A stretch of 64,000 nucleotides of DNA from Ipomoea triloba (lineage: Eukaryota > Streptophyta > Magnoliopsida > Solanales > Convolvulaceae): the NCBI RefSeq assembly GCF_003576645.1, contig NC_044925.1, positions 2,991,893-3,055,892 on the forward strand, in the 5' to 3' direction. Both the position numbers and the translations under genes were made by a program. Under the pieces are notes generated by a model. The model made no database searches and was not told the DNA's origin. It saw only the letters and a list, made by a program, of their open reading frames with translations. Positions 36,840 to 50,500 of the stretch are shown piece after piece. Positions within the stretch are counted from its first letter, which is position 1. Each line of letters opens with the position of its first letter.

Positions 36840-37362
36840 TTAAAATTAAAAATTATGAACCCTAAGTCACTATATCAAGAAATCTTCTTACGACATCTCA
36901 ATCTTATAAATTTAAGAAAAGGGAAAAAAGTAGAGAATATTTATGAGCAAAGAGATTCTTTCATTGTTAAGTACAAAAAAAAAGTCCTGTGTAATAAATG
37001 GGAAAAGGACAGATAACTCCTCCGTACACTAAAGTAGTATTTGCCTGAAGAATGAGTAGGTGTTGAATGTGGACTCTATCCGTTTAAGAAACATCAACGA
37101 AACTTACTAAACCTTTTTTAGATTTGACTAATTTTATAATCACAACTAACATCTTCGATGTACCATATCATACCAATTTACATCAGATACAATTCAAATT
37201 ACATGCGCAATCATAATATAATTTTAAAAAATAATTATACCTAGTACAAATTGATACAGTTTTTACACTTGAAAATTTTTCTATCTTACAATTACATTTA
37301 TTATCAACTTTGTTTTATATATATTCTCTAGTGATACGCTATGTTCTAATTAATTTTTTTTT

Positions 37363-37510
37363 TTTGACAGCGAAGAAAATTTCATTCATAACTCACGAGA
37401 TAAAATAAATTGTAACAAAAGAGGCGAAGTGACATGTTACTCTCCACAGCGTGCCATCTCACCTCCTTCCCTTAGCAGCAACAAACTGATCTATGCATCC
37501 CAAACAACCC
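37363..37510 (-). mobile_element. LINE 3' remnant
   Basis: On the minus strand this reads ...ATGAATGAAATTTTCTTCGC followed by an A run (complement of the T run at 37359-37368), resembling plant LINE 3' ends. No domain can be read, so the call is weak. Confidence 0.35.
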
Positions 37511-40500
37511 ACCCAAAACCATGCAACTATTATGTTTTGATTGATTAAAAAATAGAATTATAATATTTTTTTACTTCATTTTTCTTCTTTTAATAGAATA
37601 AGAGCATTGACTAGTAATGTTATTTGTTAAAAATACAGGGACCATGATCAGATCCTTTAGTTTTCATGTACAATGTTTGACCATATATATATGCAAATGG
37701 GGGGTTTTTCCATTCTTAATCTTAGTTAACAAGACACTAATTAAGTGATTACCAGTTGGCCTAGCCAACAATATGTACAGATCATGCCCTCTTGCCTAAT
37801 TCAATTTTGTATTCCAAATGTCAACATTGAAAAATGGACATTTGTAGAAAAATTATTAATTGCCCCACCGCGTAGAGATTAACAAATTTAAATAAACTTA
37901 GAGATTACTACTTGTTTATTTTATTGCTTTTAGTAACCGGTGAATAAGGTAAATGGTGTAAATTTATAGTAGAAATGACATTTTAAGTGGTTATTTTATG
38001 GTATAAATACATGTGGAGTTCACTTCTAATTTCAATCAGGACAAAGTGAATTCGAGTAATTCAAAGTTAGACGAATAAATTGATATATTGTACGTTCAAA
38101 AAGAATAATGGATGAATGAGAAATTGATTATCATAGTAGACCACTTGAATTGAAAAATGGAGATGGAAGGCTTAAGCAATATTGTTATTATTATTCTTAT
38201 TATTTGAGATTTAGTGTGTGTGTGTATAGAGAGAGACCATATGAAAACAATTTTATTTTATTTTTTGTAAAAATATATTAAATAATCTCACCCATCTATC
38301 TCGGTTGATCAACGAATTGAATGAAAATGAGTGAAAAATGAAGAAAAATGTATGACATTTTCATAATTATTTTAAATTTTAGATGTATATTGGGCAAAAG
38401 CCACAAAACTTAATAGTGCGGCATGCATTGATATGTCACATTGCACTTAACTTGAGTGCACTTTTACAAATTGTTAATACGTTTTCGTTTATATATCATT
38501 GGATGCATTATCAAATTTTGTCTAATGCAAGTCTAAATTTTGTACGAATTAATATTTATGAAACTACCTCCATATTTTTCCCTTATAATGTAGTATCTGT
38601 TCATAACTACTTTCTCAACCTATTGAAGACCTCCACTAAGGCTCGAACCCACAACCTCCCAAATAAGGGAACAACTTGGTGCCACTAGACAACAAAGTCG
38701 TGGCAATTTAGAAACAAGTTAAGAAATTGAAGTATGAGGTATAAAAGAATTTTATTATTTAATGAAGAGGTATCAAAGAATTTTATCAAATACATCCAAT
38801 GAAGAGTATAATCGATTGAGTTAGTAGAGCGACCACTCCTATGCTCTAACCCTAGAATCAATGGAGGTTTTTGGTTGGTTTTAAAGATTTGATTATTAGG
38901 AGAAGAGAGAGGGTTTGAATTTGACCGCAAGGATTGAGTTTTATAAAAAAAAAAAAAAGAAATATTTAAGAAAAAGAAAAGACACGCATGGTTGCCAACT
39001 GACCACCACTACGACTTTTATTGTTTACTATAATAAATTACTCGTGCGATGCACATGCGATGCATGTACAATTTTTTTTATTATATATTTAGATAATAAA
39101 ATTAAAGAAAAATTATAAACAATTCTAATATTTGAAAATGTACATTTATTTGATTATAAGATTAGTGCAAAAATATCACTTAATTAATTGAATAATATAT
39201 GACTCATTTGTCTGCAATTATCTTAGAACAATCGATATGTAATATGATTTATGTAATTATATTATTACTAAAATAAATATGAAAAAAGGAGAAATAATTG
39301 AATTTGTAATTATTATAAAAATAAATTTGTTTTAAAAAAAAATTCAACAACTCATGTTTAACTTAATTACCATAATAATTATTAGGCAATTACACAAATA
39401 TATGTGTAATTATTCTTTTTATACCTTAAGTATATTCATTTTCATCCTATTGCATTTCGTTTTTTCTTCTTGCTCCATATCTGAATGAATTAATTGTAAT
39501 TATCATAAAAAACCAACAACCCATGTTTAGTTGTAATTATACTAATATCTGTGTAATTATTAACTTAATTAACGTAATAATTATTATTCAATTATACTAA
39601 TATCTGTGTAATTAATTTTTTAATTACCATAATAATTAATAGGTAATTATACTGGCTGAAAATATTGTAATATTTGTGTATTGAATAATGACTGAAAATA
39701 CAATGAGCATCCAAATACTCTTGATTTTCATTCATGTTTTCTACCATATATACGGAAATAAAAAAAAAATGTAAACAAAATATGTACCCTTTATATGGAA
39801 GTTGGTCAAAATAGAAAACCAATTATACCATACATAATATTACCAATTATATTATTATGTTATTACTTAATTAATATGTCTTTTCTACACGGTATTATGT
39901 TATTACGTTAATACGTGAATATAAAAATAATATTACCAATTACTCCGTAATAGATATTAGTTAATTTCGATTTTACATTTTCTTACCAAATATGTTTTAT
40001 TAATTATTTGACAAATAAAATATTTAATTAATTGACTACAAAAGTTTGGGAGGAAAAAATGAAATAGGAGGATTTTATACTTTTATATATAGTATAGATT
40101 ATGTGTACATAAAATATTTAGCAATACGAATGACGCTACATTTCCTTCTTAATTTTACTTTTTAATATCCGAGGATGTGTACTGGGTAAACTCCGCCTAA
40201 CCGGCTATTCACCCCACTAAGAATAAGTGAATATAAACACTTTTTATTACCACAACAAGAGGTAAATTTGAGGAGAATTAGGAAAAATTCCAACCAAGTT
40301 GGTCAACTTACATTGTTAGCTCGGTAACCACATATTCTAAGTTTAACTTTTAGTAGATTGACTTATTGATTTTCTTGGTTTGAGCTGAGTGCCTGAGTCA
40401 ATTAATTATGAATAACTTAAACTGATTTACATTCTTGTAGTCCTTTGTTAGTTGAGGTTACAAAGTGCAGGGAAAAATACTAAATATTTTTGGAATAACT

Positions 40501-42088
40501 ATGATCCACTCCCGTTTTCCTAACAGTTTGGTCTAAATATATGCACGTTAAGCATTAACTTTCAACATGTGTGCCGTGTGCGTAGAATGTTACGTGGTAA
40601 TATGGAAATTGTCCCTAAACTCCTTACTTTAATAACATTTTTTTTTCTTTAATTTCCTATACAATTATTAAAATATAACCTTTCAAGTTTGTATAAAGAC
40701 ACCCAAAAGATGTGGGCGTTGAAGTCAGTCAACTTGTATGGGTGGCTTTACTTGGACAAAACGTATTTCAGTATTTTCATAACTCATAACTCATAAGCTT
40801 GTTTTAGAAGATAAACTAGTCAAATTAATCTTATACTCCGTATTATTTAATTGATGAAATATAAAATAATTAGAGAGTCAATTCGATCAAATTAAAAATT
40901 AGAGATTTTCAAAAAAAAAATAAAAAAATTAGAGATTAAATTGATAATTACATAACACACACACACAAGTTTGAAATAAAAAAATATATATATATATAAA
41001 AGAGAGCAATGCTACAAATTTCTCTTGTATTTTGTAAAAAACTTTTTTACCTGAGAATCTGAGATGACATCATATGATTAGTAGCTGCATTTATTTTTAA
41101 ATTAGTGATGAGGTTAGTCAATTTATTTGCACCCAATAAATGAAAGTCATCTAATAAGGAGAAGTTTTGGAAAGAAAAACCAGAAAAAAGAGCATTTTCC
41201 TATTAAAAAAAAAATTCTCTATAATAGTTGTGAAATAGAAAATGAACTTAATGTTGAACTATGGTTATTTTTTGCGAAAGACACACTATTATATTTTTAT
41301 TTCTAATTAATTCTATGAACCAAACATTACTGAATTTAAAGTTAAAAATCAATGAAACTTGATATATAAGGAGTACAGATTAATTATCGATCCAATAATT
41401 ATTAGAAATTACAAAATCCAAATTCATCTAGAGGATTATATTGTTGAATTTTCAACGTTAAATGTCTCTATCGGTAGTCGTTACATATGCACTGTAAATA
41501 TTTGTTGGCGTGTGAAAATGGTTAATTAGTAAAAAACAAATTTGATTAGCATTCTTGTTCATTCACATGAAGATGATAAGCAAGATTATTGGCCTAAGGA
41601 TTGAACTTACTTACATCCAGCTTAACGAACCAAATAAAATATTTATTAATTAATTCTGGATTATTATACTGCATGATTCCATCTACAGATATATCTGCAG
41701 CAACCTTTTCACACTGAAAATTGTATGACGACAACATTCGAATTAAGAAAAGTTGCCAACTAAACTGATTATGTCTGCTTATAATTAATTAATTAATGTT
41801 TTTTCTTTCACAATACAAATTGGGTTAAATTCAAGTATTTAGCAGTTTCTTGTCTTCCATGCTTGTGATAGGTTGTGATACGTAATTTTCAACATAAAAA
41901 TTATATAATAATCAAATACAAAAAAAAAAATTAATATAATAGTAATATATTACATAGTGAACGTTATTATTGGGGTGGAGATTTGAAGATGAATTCTAAC
42001 ATTCTGTCATCAAAACACGGTAGTGTCTGGTAATTTGCCGCTACAAAAATAAACTTTCATTCTACTAATTATAACATTTCGCATGATA

Positions 42089-42126
<38 letters not shown>

Positions 42127-42597
42127 TGAAAATTCACATGATAAGCTTTTAATCCTTCTGATTGTAACATTTTGTATAATCATTGATAATTAATTTAAAA
42201 ATTTAAGATTAGAATCATTATACTCGAAATACTCATATGACATAACTCTTTAAAAATTTAAACTCTACACCTTATGACTGTTATTAACAAAGTTTTAAAT
42301 AAAATTATTTTAAACTAATCTTTTTTGAAAGGTATTTTAAACTAATCTAGTTGATAAGTTAAATTGTTTCCAGTAAAATGCAGTATTTATATATACTTTG
42401 AGGAGTTGATGCCATGCAAAATACTGAAACGACACATGTACATCCACCGCCACCTATTATACCTCCAAATGCCTTTGCATTAACAACCTGCGAGTCAATC
42501 GTCAACTACATATACCCAACGCCGTGCATCTACCTCGGGTCAATGTATGGATAAATACTATTATTCAGCAAATTCTACATTATCAAAGAAGTATAAG
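37511..42597. other. gene-free AT-rich stretch
   Basis: No gene. Contains a (TG)n/(GA)n microsatellite at about 38214-38235, a degenerate repeat of TAATTATACTAATATCTGTGT words at 39390-39660, and a T run at about 42090-42120. Some short stretches recur elsewhere in the window (GTGTACTGGGTAAACTCCGC at 40178 against GTGTGTATTGGGTAAACCTC at 29467). Confidence 0.4.
38590..38702 (-). mobile_element. tRNA-derived SINE
   Basis: On the minus strand it contains an A-box-like TTGTCTAGTGGCACC and a B-box GTGGGTTCGAGCC about 40 nt apart, the internal RNA polymerase III promoter of a tRNA-derived SINE. It belongs to the same family as the copy at 44028. Confidence 0.55.
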
Positions 42598-43030
42598 GGT
42601 GTATTTGGTTGACAGGTTTGTCGGATATCAAAGTTATTGTTATTGTTTAGTTGATAAGTTTTTAGAACATTGTTATGAGTTTTGATTATCCGCTCAATTG
42701 AAAAACTAATTATTTTCTAATAAAATAAGAATTTCATTCTATTATTCATCATCATATCAGTCGCTTTCCATAATTATTTTGATTTTTTTTTCATATTGGT
42801 GCTTTGGATGTCTTTATATTAGAACCAATTGTCTTGATTTTTTGTTCTTGTATTTTTAAAATCTTTAATCCCATTATAGGTTCATACATAACCAAACAGT
42901 ATGATAACCATTCTCATTCCACCCTACTACCAAACATGCAAAATACTTCCACCAAAATCCATTACCATTACCAATTATTTGATACCTATCCTGATTTTGA
43001 TTTCCAGGTGCGAACAAAACACACACATAA
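42598..43030 (+). mobile_element. hAT-like MITE, copy 1
   Basis: Begins GGGTGTATTTGGTTGAC and ends with GTGCGAACAAAACACAC. It shares long internal blocks (TTTTAGAACA, GGATGTCTTTATATTAGAA, CATACATAACCAAACA) with the copy just downstream. GTGTTTGGTT-type ends suggest hAT, but no clean 8-bp duplication was found. Confidence 0.55.
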
Positions 43031-43096
43031 TTTAATCTCCTAGTTATCCTCGTTTAATTATTTTAGTTCTTGAGAATTAATAATCGCAAAATTAGG

Positions 43097-43565
43097 GTGT
43101 GTTTGGTTCATGGGTTTAACTATCAGGAATGTGAATCAAAATCATTGTTATTATTATTTGGTTGACAAGTTTTTAGAACACTACTATGGGATTTGATTAC
43201 CCCTTTAATTAGTAAACTCACCCCTTAATAAAATAAGGGTTTCATTCCAGTATTCTCCCTCCTAATTAGTAATTTGATTTTTAAATTTGGATTAGTACTT
43301 TTAGATTTTTGTTTTTACTTTTTTTGGGTTCATATTAGTGTTGCTTTGGATGTCTTTATATTAGAATAAATTGTCTTGATTTTTTGTTGTTGTATTTTTA
43401 AAACCTTTATTCACATTATAAGATCATACATAACCAAACAACTATATTGGCAATCATTCCAATTCTACCCTACTACAAACGTGCAAAATAATTTCATCAA
43501 AACTCATTATCATTACCAAGCATTTGATTCCGATTCCCATGTGCGAACCAACACAACCAAAATGT
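43097..43565 (+). mobile_element. hAT-like MITE, copy 2
   Basis: Begins AGGGTGTGTTTGGTTCATG, ends GTGCGAACCAACACAACC. Same internal blocks as copy 1, in the same orientation about 500 bp away. A third GTGTGTTTGGTTGGGG start lies at 43580. Confidence 0.55.
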
Positions 43566-44027
43566 GTAATTTTAGAGTGTGTTTGGTTGGGGAGTTTTGC
43601 ACTATACTATGAATTTTGATACTTATTACTATGTTTGTTTGCCTACTTTTGTTATGCTATTAATTGTTGGAATCAAATCTTTTATTAATTACAAAACACA
43701 TTACTATTTTACTCCTCTACTTTTCAAAAAATGAAATAAAAAATAAGGAAAAATAATTTTAAAAAAAAAGTAAAAAGGTTATTGTTCATGCATTAAATAT
43801 AGAATTTTAAGACATGTACGTGTATATATCTTTATTATATATTTAATCATTTTAATCTTAATTAATTAATTTTTTATTTTGATTTCAATTCCTATTTACT
43901 ATGAAATAAAGTGACTCATTCTTATCACAAAAATAATGTGACTCATTACTATTACCAAATATTTGATTCTTATTATCACTTCAATTCTAATATTTCAACC
44001 AACCATATAAAAGTTAGCAAGCCAAGA

Positions 44028-44195
44028 ACTTTGTGGTCTAGTGGCATCAAATCCTTTCTTTTATACGGGAGGTGATGGGTTCGAGCCTAGTGAAGTCAGA
44101 TTTAGTAGTATTCAAATTGCACACATATTTAGGAGATTGATAATTAATAACTATGAAATAATAAAGATACCAAATTACAATTTTTTTTGTTCCTT
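44028..44195 (+). mobile_element. tRNA-derived SINE
   Basis: A-box-like TGTGGTCTAGTGGCATC and B-box ATGGGTTCGAGCC about 40 nt apart, followed by a non-tRNA body and a T-rich end near 44180. Same family as the minus-strand copy at 38590. Confidence 0.6.
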
Positions 44196-44348
44196 AAAAA
44201 AATAGAAACAAAACAAGAAAGTCAACCAAGAAAACTTTTGTGAGTAGTGCAAAAGCAGCCTGACAAAAAATCCAACGTTCCCGACAGCTATTTCGCATTA
44301 AAAAAATGAAAAAAAGAAACAAAAAAAAAAAATAAAAAATTACCCACA

Positions 44349-44386
44349 CTCTCTCTCTCATCCACGCAGTCTCTCTCTATAGAGAA
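44349..44386. repeat. CT-rich tract before the receptor kinase start
   Basis: Two CTCTCTCT blocks about 160-200 bp upstream of the RLK ATG, a plausible 5' leader or core promoter feature. Confidence 0.6.
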
Positions 44387-44547
44387 CATTTCAGCTCACC
44401 ATTTCCCACTGAAACATTTTCTTTCCTAGTCTAATATTAGTAGCGGCAAAAGATTCCATTGTAATATAGGACCATATCATCATAGATTCTTGAAATTCAT
44501 AGTACGACACATCATTATTGCGCACATAATTTAAGCTTTCAACAAGA

Positions 44548-47500
44548 ATGTTATCCAGAATAAACACTGCTGTTTCATGGATTCTTGCGCTTAGCTGCTT
44601 CATCTTCTTCACATTCTCTGAATCTAAAACCGCTCCAGAAGAAGGTAAGTCTCCCTATTCTTGATATGTATTTTCTTTTTTGTTTTTGCTAGAAAAGTTG
44701 GGATTTTTCTGAATTTCCTTCTCCCTGCAATTTTCCCATGAGATTTTCTGTAACCCCAATAAGGAATTTGGGAGTTATGGATTTTCTCAGAGTGGTCAAA
44801 CAAAAGTGAAATGAAATGGGGGAAAAGTTGAGTTCTTGAATATGCAGTTTAAAAAGTTTGATCCTTTTTGTTCTAGTTCACTTTAATCTAAAATACTAGG
44901 GACAAAAGTCAGTTCCAAGAAAATTTATTATCACTATTGTGCTTTCTTACCATCATACTTCTCAATTATTTGCTATTTAAAGTAACTTCAGATCATTTAA
45001 TTTTGTCTTCTTTTCTTATTTCTCTTCCCAATAATTATCTTTGACAGTGATATAAGATTTCTTTCCTATATGTATGTTTGTTTGGATGCCAAGCACACTG
45101 CTATGGTGATCACTTTTAAATTTATGTCCTGACTTCTGAAAATTACATGATATTTGCTGCCTCTTTGGCTTACAATGGTGAGGAACCTTACAAGGGTGAG
45201 GGCATGAGAGTTACCTTATTTGGAATTTGAAAGTACAATCACTTTGCTGAGAAGTATTGTGAATTTCTTTAACCTTTATCCTCAATACCATTTTTTTTAA
45301 AAAAAAAATCTTGAATCTCTGTGCAATTGTTAAAATTTGGTCATCAATAAATGTATGGCACTGTGTCAAGTGTCAAAGATAGATCATGGTGATCAAGGTT
45401 ACAAGTTCGACTCCCAGTGGGAGCTGCCTATTGGCCTTCTTCATTTGAGTCTGCAATCTAGGCTTGTTTACCTCCTTGTGGTCCTTTCCCAGCTAGGGTC
45501 ACAGGGCAGGGTTTAAGCATTGCACCCTTGGGTAGTGGCGGCGGGTTTCCTAGTCAATTAAAAAAAGAAAAGAAAAGATAGATCATGGTGATTATTAAAC
45601 CTTTATGTTTCAGTCATGAAATAACTATCTGATATATGATGTTTTATTTCAATGATGATGTCTCTCAGTGGATGCACTGCAACAAATTGCCACTACAATG
45701 GGGGCAAAAAACTGGAAGTTCGATCCTGATCCTTGTGAAAGTAAACAAGTGGGGGTAGTACCACAGCTACCGGTTACGTACACTGAGAATATTGTTGAAT
45801 GCAACTGCAACATTGGGAATGATTCAGTATGCCATATTTGGAGAATGTAAGTTTACATCCCTTATATATGTTCGTTCTGAATGTGATATAGTTATGCCTG
45901 AGGTCAATGTGCAACATACTAATCACGGGGCTTGTTAGTTTGCTCTATTGTTAAAGTTGCAACAGTAGTGTAGTTATGATTGGGTACATTAATTGCCCTA
46001 GTGTGACCTATTTGGCATACCTGAAATGACAATGGCTCTATAACTGTAACGGCCAAATCAAGATATAAGCAAGAAAATATCATTCCCAACTTCCAATATT
46101 AATTATGATGAATGATTTTCACCTATACAGTGTGATAAAGGGTTTCAGTCTTTCTGGAGTTCTCCCACCGGAGCTGGTAAAACTTCCCTACATTCAAGCT
46201 GTGTAAGAGCCTTTTCATATGCACAGACAGTTATTTTTTCAATTGATGCGAATCTACAACCAACAATTTGAATTTCCCCGATTTTCAGAGATTTTGCATA
46301 TAATTACCTCAGTGGTACAATACCAGCAGAATGGGGCACAGCACCGTTAACATCCATGTGAGCTTCATCTTCTTTAGATGAATAAGTTTTTATTGATGCA
46401 TTGAAGCAACATAGTAATTTCAGAGTTTTTGATCCAGCTCTGTTCTTGTAAACCGGTTGTCAGGGGAAATACCAAAGGTTTTAGGGCTTATGACCAATCT
46501 CACATACCTGTAAGTATTGGATTTTCATATTCGAATATCACTTTTGCCTAGGTAATTGATGTGTACAAATGGTTTAGTTATATAAATAACACGACGTATT
46601 CAAGTTAATTAACCAGCTAGCTTCTAAAGAAATTTTCTCAAAGGAAAAAGTGAGCACGTTACTTTTAAATTTGGCATCATTATTTTTTTCCTTTCCCATG
46701 CCTTACACAATTTCGTTAATTCTCTGATTGTAATTCCAGGAATCTTGAAGGGAACCAATTTTCGGGAACTATTCCTTCTGAACTTGGAAAACCGATAAAC
46801 TTGCAAGCTCTGTGAGATTCTTTTCTTCTTCCTTTGTGTTTGCGCTTTCTATCTGTGTACTGAAGGGTGAATAACTACCTTAATGATTTACTAGCACACC
46901 TCGTTTGAATTTCAGGATATTGTCCTCCAATCTTTTGGTGGGAAAGTTGCCAGATACATTTTCGGGACTTGTGAATTTAAGGGATTTGTAAGCACATGTC
47001 TCTGTCTGTATTGCGGTTTAAATTTCAGCTTCGCTGGTTGTATTTGACGGTCTGTCGTTTACATTGCAGTAGGATAAATGACAACAACTTGAGCGGGCCA
47101 ATTCCAGATTTTATAAAGAACTGGAAACAACTCCAGAAATTGTAAGATCATCTATGCCTGCACATATTCCCAAATTCTGTTAGCAACATATGTTTGCTTA
47201 ATTTTTGGTATCTAATATTTAGTCTGGGTAAATAATTAAGAGAGCTGATTGGCACTGGACTTGAGGGGCCCATTCCATCCAATATATCCGTTCTTGATAA
47301 CTTAGCTGACCTGTGAGTACGAAACCATCTTAAACATTGAATTAACTTGGGTAAATTATGTTTTTTTTTTTTTTCCTACAGTGATCTCTCTGATAAATTC
47401 TCATGGTGCATCTTTTTGTACAGGAGGATAAGCGACATAAAAGGACCTTCTCAAAAATTTCCTCCACTGAGTAATATGGGTAGCCTAAATATAACGTATG

Positions 47501-50500
47501 TTGAGTGACTATAATTTATGGGGAATTGTGTTTGCACAGCTGCTTACATTTATTAATATGGGTCATTCTTGGTTTCAGCGTGTTGAGGAATTGCAACATT
47601 TCTGATGAAATTCCTCCCTACATTTGGGAATTTAAATCCCTGCTAACATTGTAAGTAATTAGCATGCAGTTCAAAAGTGAAGTTTCGGTTTCTTAGCTTT
47701 ACTTCGTTCAGTTAACTTGTCCCTTTCAAAGGACTTGTTTGGCTAAAGATTCGTGTGCACACTGGGCAACCAGAAGTTTCAAAACCGATTCAAACATGAG
47801 AATTTGACCTTCTCTGCTATCAAATCTATTGTCGTTTTGTCCAGGGATCTCAGTTTCAACAATCTTGTGGGAGAACTTCCAAATGATGTTAGTGCAAGAA
47901 ATGGGCTAAAATTCGTGTAAGTCACCATCGTTATATAAATTTTCTGGTCAGGGATATTTCTAGGCATCACATTTATCGTGACAAGTTGTCTTGTCCAACT
48001 GCATACAAGATAATAATTGAATGCTAATTCTTTGAATAGGTTTTTAACCGGCAACAAGCTCAGTGGAGATGTGCCTGAGTCAATCTTGAAGCCTGGAATT
48101 AATCTGTATGTTCACTACCTGCCATGAACCTATTCGAAAACTATGTTGTTGGTGTGTTAAAAGACAAGTGCCTCGGTGTCCAATTTCTATTACATATGTT
48201 CGGTTACCATTAATTTATATTTAGCAAAATTCGAGGATTGCTTCACTATATTTTTGCACAATTTTTTTTTTCTACAGTTTCATCTCTCGACATACCATTG
48301 TCCATTAAGGCATTAATACATGTTGACTTCCTAGAAGTATTTTTTTACACGCCCCTATGACATCTGATGTTGTTTTGTTACTTTCGCAGTGATCTTTCCT
48401 ACAATAATTTTACATGGCAAGGCCAAGATCAGCCTGCTTGCGAAATAGGGTCAGAATTTTTTATTTTTTTTTTAAAATTTAAAGTTTATTTGTATATGCA
48501 TCGATGGAACATGTGTCCTGACAGATTCTTTTTTACGTTTTTTTCTTACTTAGGAATCGATATGTAAACTTATACAAGAGCTCTTCAAAAGAAAGTTCCA
48601 TGTAAGAAACTTCCTTTTATTTGTATTTGAGGCTTTAGATAGTTACTTTTAGTGCAAATCTGTGTTTCTGTATGAAGGAAATTTTCTAGGTTTTAAGTAG
48701 TTGCTTTCCTGTTTAAAGCACAACTGAGGCAATTTCCATCGTGCTTTGCTTGCTACAGACGGAGAGTTCTTCCATGCTTAAACCAGTTCAGCTGTCCTAG
48801 ATGTAAGTCTGTTACACTTCTTCGGATGGTAAAGATTTTGGCGTGAACTTGATTCGTAAACCTTCTCTCTTTATTTTGCTGTTCTATTGACAACATAACA
48901 CGAAAAGTCTGCCTAACGTATGTTATATAGACATATACTAGTCTAATTTACTGCTATAGAAGGAAGATGACTTCCTTGATACAAATAGCATTACTGATTT
49001 GATTGGATTCTTAGCCCTAACATCTTATGTCAAGTAAACCTAGTTAGATCAAAAAAAAAAAAAAAAGATCAAGTGGTAGCTCATTATTTCCTTATACCAC
49101 CTACCACATAGCCCTTGCCTCCGTCCCACCTCGAACCCGTAGCTTGGCTCTAATACCACTTGTTAGGATCAAACACTTACCACTACGCCAAAAGCTATAG
49201 CTCATAGCAAAGGCGCAACTTTATTTTCTTATACTGCCAACCATATTTTCGAGAGGTTGGGTGCTGGACTTGGCCCTTCAAGCCTCTGCCCAACAATGCC
49301 CTAGCCACCTGGTGCTGGACTTGGCCCTTCACCGGCCTCCTCCCAACAAGTTGTTTCTCATGGAATGATGAAAACAATCTTATATGCATTTGTTATTCAA
49401 AAGAATGTATTTGTTTTATCACAGATGGTTGTTCCTTGCATGTAAATTCTGGGGGGAGTGATGTGGCTATCAATGAGGGAAACCGGGAAGTTAATTATGT
49501 AGGGGATGCAGAAGTTGAAGGTGGTTCTGCAAAATACTACCATAGCAACAGTGGTAATTGGGGATTCAGTAGCACGGGGGATTTCTTGGATGATTCTAAT
49601 GATCAAAACGCACGTTTCATCGAATCAATTTCATCATCAGGTCTCTCTGAATTGTATAGGAACGCTCGCGTTTCTCCTCTTTCACTTACTTATTTCAGTT
49701 ATTGCTTGGAGAACGGGGTTTACAATGTGAGTCTGCACTTTGCGGAGATCATTTTTACAAATAACAATACATATTTCAGCCTCGGAAGGCGTTTCTTTGA
49801 CATATATATCCAGGTGATTGCTCATTTATCTCGATCAACTTTACCCTGCTAAACGATTTAAATTACTTACATAACCCTTTTTTCCCAGGAGAAATTAGTT
49901 TGGAAAGACTTCAACATTGAAGACGAGGCTCGTGGAGTTCAAAAGCCTGTTGTCAGATATTTTAATGCTACCGTATCTGATAATACCTTGGATATTCGAC
50001 TTTACTGGGCTGGCAAAGGGACTACTCGTATTCCTGCAAGAGGACATTATGGTTCTCTCATTTCAGCTATTTCAGTGGATCCTGGTAAGAGTCATGAAGC
50101 CTCTTGTTTTATTTCCTTTATTTTTACTTGTAGAGATTGGTCGGGACCTTTTCCTTTCTTCAGGAACGTTCATTATAAGTAATATAATATTATAATCTGA
50201 CATAATTTAAAGTAGTATATAGTTGGACTATGAAACACGCTAATTTTCTTGAGAACTACTCATGTTTTTTCGCTGTTGATTTGGATACCAGTTATCCGGT
50301 GTAAGCTAGAATTTGATAATTTCGACCCTCTTTTGCCTTTATCTTCTCATATCTAGTTAAATTGCTCAACTTAATGTGTCTAAAGCTATTGTAACGTGAC
50401 AAGAACAACAATCCGTTTCCTCATTTATTATTTGCGTTAATGAATCCTGAGCTTTTGTGATTCTTCTGAGTTATCTCTCTTTTTCTACAGTTTTCAAAAC

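Noticed and set aside
46430..46437. Alternative acceptor for RLK exon 5 a few bases upstream (TTTCAG at about 46423)
   Set aside because: It brings an in-frame stop; the acceptor at GATCCAG gives the expected 72-nt LRR exon.
49195..49389. Minus-strand frame in RLK intron 16
   Set aside because: It falls in an intron of the receptor kinase; the region looks like a small repeat insertion (two GTGCTGGACTTGGCCCTTCA copies), not coding.
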